64,000 nucleotides of DNA from Comamonas serinivorans (GTDB taxonomy: Bacteria > Pseudomonadota > Gammaproteobacteria > Burkholderiales > Burkholderiaceae_C), in the NCBI RefSeq assembly GCF_002158865.1, contig NZ_CP021455.1, positions 4,386,501 through 4,450,500 of the forward strand, written 5' to 3'. The notes under the pieces were generated by a model. It was given only the letters and a program-made list of their open reading frames with translations. It was not told where the DNA came from and ran no database searches. This document shows positions 60,892 to 64,000 of the stretch, in pieces; positions within the stretch are counted from its first letter, which is position 1; each line of letters opens with the position of its first letter. Position numbers and translations under genes: made by a program.

Positions 60892-61070
60892 CCCAGGGGA
60901 AAGTGACTTAGCGGGTCGCCAGCATGCGCGCAAGCGCGGGGGCCCGTGCAAGCAGTCGTGTCGATTGTTTGCACAGGCAACGTCCGGCGAGGCGGCCCGC
61001 TGCCTCATGCGGGCCCGACAGCCGCTGAGCAAGCCTGGCTGGCCGGCTGCGCGGCGTCGGCCTGATGGCG

Positions 61071-61131
61071 ATCAAATGCAGATGTTCATGACTCCAGCGT
61101 TTGATGTGCATATTGGCTGGAGACATTTGAT
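61071..61131. repeat. Hairpin between zf-CHCC gene and glycosyltransferase
   Basis: Outer ATCAAATG/CATTTGAT and inner CCAGC (61094-61098)/GCTGG (61116-61120). It is a nested inverted repeat but with different arms and spacing from the main family. It may end the ilvE transcript on the minus strand. Confidence 0.4.
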
Positions 61132-61137
61132 TGCAAG

Positions 61138-61347
61138 TCAGTGTGCACCTTCGAACACTTCACCGGCCTTCAGGCGGTACTCGGTGCTGCAGTAGGGGCA
61201 GATGCCGAAGCCCTTGGCGCCGACGTTCAGGTACACCTTGGGGTGGCTGTTCCACAACGCCATGTCGGCCTTGGGGTTGGGGCAGAAGATGCCGCCTTGG
61301 TCGTTCAGGTCTTTGACCAGCAGTTCGACGGGTTGTTGGGTGCTCAT
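61138..61347 (-). CDS. Zinc-finger CHCC domain protein
   Basis: A 69-residue protein with the zf-CHCC arrangement: C22, then H35 (NSHPKVYLN), and C50/C53 (GICPYC), near FCPNP and CSTEYRL. It is related to the small zinc domain of the NDUFS6 complex I subunit. GAGAGGAC lies before the ATG. It follows ilvE by 11 bases and is probably co-transcribed. Function in bacteria unknown. Confidence 0.88.
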   Translation of the reverse strand: MSTQQPVELLVKDLNDQGGIFCPNPKADMALWNSHPKVYLNVGAKGFGICPYCSTEYRLKAGEVFEGAH

Positions 61348-61358
61348 GGCGTGTCCTC

Positions 61359-62300
61359 TCAGGCGTTCACGGGCGTGAGCCAGTGGGCGTACTTGGGGTT
61401 GCGGCCGTTGACGATGTCGAAATAGGCCATCTGGATCTGCTCGGTGATCGGGCCACGCGAGCCGATGCCGATTTCGACCCGGTCCAGCTCGCGAATCGGC
61501 GTGACCTCCGCGGCGGTGCCGGTGAAGAAGGCTTCGTCGGCGATGTAGACCTCGTCGCGCGTGATGCGCTTTTGCACCACCTCCAGACCCAGGTCCTGGG
61601 CGATGTGCAGCACGGTGTTGCGCGTGATGCCGTTCAGCGCGCCGGCCGACAGGTCGGGCGTGTAGATCACGCCATCCTTGACGATGAAGAAGTTCTCGCC
61701 CGAACCCTCGGACACGAAACCGGCCGTGTCCAGCAACAGCGCTTCGTCGTAGCCGTCGTCCGTGGCTTCCAGGTTGGCCAGGATGGAGTTGGTGTAGTTG
61801 CTGACCGCCTTGGCCTGCGACATCTGGATGTTCACGTGGTGGCGGTTGAAGCTCGACGTCTTGATGCGGATGCCACGGGCCATGCCCTCTTCGCCGAGGT
61901 AGGCGCCCCATTCCCAGGCCGCCACCATGGCGTGGATGGTGTTGCCGCGTGGGTTCACGCCCAGCTTCTCGGAGCCCAGCCAGGCCAGGGGGCGCAGGTA
62001 GCACGAGGCCAGCTGGTTCACGCGCACCACTTCTTTGTGCGCTTCGTTGATCTCGTCCTGCGTGAACGGCAGCGGCATGCGCAGCACCTTGGCGCTGTTG
62101 AACAGGCGCTTGGTGTGGTCGTGCAGGCGGAAGATCTGTGTGCCCTGGGCGGTCTGGTAGGCACGCACGCCTTCGAACACGCCACAGCCGTAGTGCAGGG
62201 TGTGGGTCAGCACATGCACCTTGGCGTCACGCCATTCGACCAGCTGGCGATCCAGCCAGATTTTTCCGTCACGGTCGGACAGGGGTAGAACGGCGCTCAT
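61359..62300 (-). CDS. ilvE: Branched-chain amino-acid aminotransferase
   Basis: The 313-residue fold-type IV PLP enzyme has the substrate loop HYGCGVFEGVRAY, the cofactor lysine in MSQAKAVSNYTNS, and EGSGENFFIVKDG and GTAAEVTPIREL signatures. It interconverts branched-chain amino acids and 2-oxo acids with glutamate. Length and motifs are as expected. The ilvE-zf-CHCC-LPS gene order is conserved in related bacteria. Confidence 0.94.
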   Translation of the reverse strand: MSAVLPLSDRDGKIWLDRQLVEWRDAKVHVLTHTLHYGCGVFEGVRAYQTAQGTQIFRLHDHTKRLFNSAKVLRMPLPFTQDEINEAHKEVVRVNQLASCYLRPLAWLGSEKLGVNPRGNTIHAMVAAWEWGAYLGEEGMARGIRIKTSSFNRHHVNIQMSQAKAVSNYTNSILANLEATDDGYDEALLLDTAGFVSEGSGENFFIVKDGVIYTPDLSAGALNGITRNTVLHIAQDLGLEVVQKRITRDEVYIADEAFFTGTAAEVTPIRELDRVEIGIGSRGPITEQIQMAYFDIVNGRNPKYAHWLTPVNA

Positions 62301-62689
62301 CGAAGGTCCTCGTCAATTCATCTGCATCACGGTGCGGCCGCAGGCCCACCAACCACGCGAACGGCAGGCATCCGCGCAAACTTGGTGATTTTACGATCTG
62401 CCGCGTTGTCGATGGGGTCTTGGGCCGATCATTTGACCGTGCGGTGCCACTTCCCAACAACCGCGCCCTGTCCGCCCGCGTCCCTGTTGACCCCAGCCGC
62501 TTGGCCGCCCGGGGTGACCCGCCGCGCCGCGCCCGGCGACGCCGACCTGGCCGCGTTGAACGCCTGCGGCCAGCCACCGGTGCCGGTCGCCATCGGCCAC
62601 GACGTGCCCGGACGCCACGACGGGGTGGCCCGGGCCCTGGACTGCACGCCGCCGGCGCGGCTGGCCGACGGCTCCTCCGACCCCGAGGC

Positions 62690-62945
62690 GGGCGACTGCG
62701 GGCGCCAAGGTGGCGGCGGCGAAGCCTTGGGTCAGCCGCAGCAGCGTGCCCCCGATACCAACCCACCGACGGATCGCCCGCCACGCAACGCTGAAACAGC
62801 GCCGGGCGCGTCATCAGCGCGTACAGCGTGAACAGCCCGCCGCAGGAATGCCCCAGAGCGTCTGGCGTTGGGGATCGACGCGTGCCCGCTGCGGCACGGC
62901 CGGGCGAATGCGCTCGGCGATGAGGGCCAGGAAGGGGTTTCACGC
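62690..62945 (-). pseudogene. Decayed esterase (Fes/IroE-like alpha/beta hydrolase)
   Basis: On the minus strand the phrases FLALIAERIRPAVPQRARVD, PQRQTLWG, HSCGGLFTLYALMTRPALFQ and GGTLLRLTQGFAAATLA together spell a family-typical esterase core with the nucleophile motif GHSCGG. They lie in different frames: a one-base loss near 62850 interrupts TLWGHS, another shift occurs near 62755, and an in-frame TGA precedes FLAL near 62942. The ends cannot be set; the rest of 62301-63199 is probably further remnant without recognisable motifs. Serine is preceded by H and followed by C, unusual but seen in the family. Confidence 0.7.
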
Positions 62946-63199
62946 CCGCCAGGCGCCGGGCGTGACGGGGCGGGTGCTCGTCGGCGGCGCGCGGCCGGGT
63001 ACCGCCTCGGACGCGCCGGCCGGCGCGTCCACGGTCGCAGCAGCTGGGGCGCCCTCCGGCCGCGAAAGCGCGCAAGCGCCGGGCACGCGGCTGGCCGCCG
63101 AAGGCATGGACATCCGCATCCAGGCCTTCCTGCACCCAAGCCCCGGCCAGCTGTTTGCCACGTCGCTGCGGCCAGTCATGCAGCCGATCACCATGTGAT

Positions 63200-63248
63200 G
63201 GAGTATGGGCCTATTTTCGTTTTCAGAAAAACGACAACAGCCCCATAC
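63200..63248. repeat. Nested palindrome, copy 17
   Basis: Outer GTATGGG (63203-63209)/CCCATAC (63242-63248), inner CGTTTT (63218-63223)/AAAACG (63228-63233). Eight bases after the stop codon of the acyl-CoA dehydrogenase gene. Confidence 0.8.
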
Positions 63249-63256
63249 GCCTTGCC

Positions 63257-64000
63257 TCAACGGCTGGCGTTGAACGGCAGGTCCTTGTCCACGCGCACGT
63301 CGCCCGGCAGGTTCAGCACGCGCTCGGCAATGATGTTGCGCAGGATTTCGTCGGTGCCGCCGGCAATGCGCATGCCGGGGGCATACAGCTCGGCCGTCTG
63401 GAACCAGCCCTGCATGGGCGCGGCATCGGGGTCGAGGAGCGCGCCGGCCTGGCCTTGCAGCTCGGCCCCGTACTCGGCCATCTGGCTCAGCAGGCGGGCC
63501 GACACGATCTTGCCGATGGACGACTCCGGCCCCGGCGTCTGCCCCCGCGAGAGCTGGGTCATGGCGCGGAAGCGCGTGAACTTGAGGCCCATCTCCTGCG
63601 CATACCAGTCCGCCATGCGCTCGCGCACGCTGCTGTGCGTGATGGCGGCATGGCCGTCGATCGGCACCTGCTCGGTCAGCTGACGCAGGTCGTCCACGCT
63701 GGGGCGCGTGGTGCCGCCCACGGCCAGGCGCTCGTTCATCAGCGTGGTCAGCGCGACTTTCCAGCCGCCGTTCACATGGCCCAGCCGCTGGCTGTCCGGA
63801 ATGCGCAGGTCGGTGAAGAAGATCTCGCAGAAGTTCGACGTGCCCGAAATCTGCTTGATGCGGCGGATCTCGATCCCGGGCGACTTCATGTCGATGAAGA
63901 ACATGGTCAGGCCCGCGTGCTTGGGCACGTTGGGGTCGGTGCGCGTGAGCAGGATGCCGTAGTCCGAGATGTGGCCGCCCGAGGTCCAGATCTTGCTGCC
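63257..64000 (-). CDS. Acyl-CoA dehydrogenase, C-terminal part (truncated by window edge)
   Basis: The visible 247 residues cover the central beta domain (GSKIWTSGGHISDYGILLTR, FFIDMKSPGIEI) and C-terminal helical domain, ending with the family signature RIAGGTDEILRNIIAERVL. The N-terminal part lies beyond base 64000. The sequence resembles the long-chain or steroid-type acyl-CoA dehydrogenases common in Burkholderiales. The first in-frame start codon in the window (63928) is internal, not the gene start. Confidence 0.88.
   Translation of the reverse strand, partial: GSKIWTSGGHISDYGILLTRTDPNVPKHAGLTMFFIDMKSPGIEIRRIKQISGTSNFCEIFFTDLRIPDSQRLGHVNGGWKVALTTLMNERLAVGGTTRPSVDDLRQLTEQVPIDGHAAITHSSVRERMADWYAQEMGLKFTRFRAMTQLSRGQTPGPESSIGKIVSARLLSQMAEYGAELQGQAGALLDPDAAPMQGWFQTAELYAPGMRIAGGTDEILRNIIAERVLNLPGDVRVDKDLPFNASR

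Noticed and set aside
193..63248. Nested palindromes considered as ordinary rho-independent terminators or as MITEs
   Set aside because: Most lack a T run, the stem is interrupted by symmetric 8-base internal loops, and I could not see consistent target-site duplications or longer terminal repeats.

Overview
The window is high-GC, gene-dense DNA from a betaproteobacterium, most likely a Comamonadaceae member (Burkholderiales). The placement rests on the porin type, the Bug/TctC-type binding protein, the IPTL/PEP-CTERM-like sorting tails, the lptA-lptB-rpoN order and the ilvE/zf-CHCC/LPS-glycosyltransferase neighbourhood. It looks chromosomal. I saw no rRNA, tRNA, CRISPR array, transposase or replication origin.

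Layout. (1) 0.3-7.4 kb: an Hsp70-family protein with its DUF2760 partner, then two secreted proteins with C-terminal sorting tails. (2) 7.6-15.8 kb: a phosphotriesterase-family hydrolase, then a MarR regulator divergent from badH-badI-aliB-aliA and a Bug-type binding protein. This is a cyclohexanecarboxylate (alicyclic ring) degradation cluster with a perfect palindrome as candidate operator. (3) 16.1-25.7 kb: a CTERM-tailed ExeM/NucH nuclease, ybeY, htpG, oxyR, dps and a PAP2 phosphatase. (4) 26.0-34.1 kb: an electron-transfer flavoprotein gene remnant, then a CzcBAC-type metal efflux operon divergent from its two-component system. (5) 34.1-42.6 kb: porin, rpoN-lptB-lptA, dsbA, a SPOR protein, argS and a DUF2214 protein. 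(6) 42.6-49.9 kb, the most accessory-looking part: a LysR regulator, a membrane protein, a fic gene lying between ~534-bp direct repeats, and two tandem type IV pilins with a TfpX/TfpZ-type accessory gene and a sigma-54 promoter. (7) 49.1-64 kb: PIN protein, RlmL-like methyltransferase, lipoprotein, MBL hydrolase, M48 protease, AmpG-like transporter, a second two-component system, O-antigen ligase and glycosyltransferase, zf-CHCC, ilvE, an esterase pseudogene and an acyl-CoA dehydrogenase cut by the right edge.

The most striking non-gene signal is a family of about 17 copies of a ~50-bp nested palindrome (outer arms GTATG/CATAC, inner arms CCGTT/AACGG or similar). The arms vary with compensating changes, so the fold rather than the sequence appears conserved. 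Most copies lie within a few to ~100 bases after a stop codon, several overlap gene ends, one lies in the 5' end of the Hsp70 gene and one lies inside a reading frame. The second notable structure is the fic region: direct repeats carrying the 3' part of a membrane-protein gene, plus three copies of a ~67-bp TGTCGC/GCGACA-rich element, one of them just upstream of fic.

All functions are inferred by reading the sequence; no database search was run.
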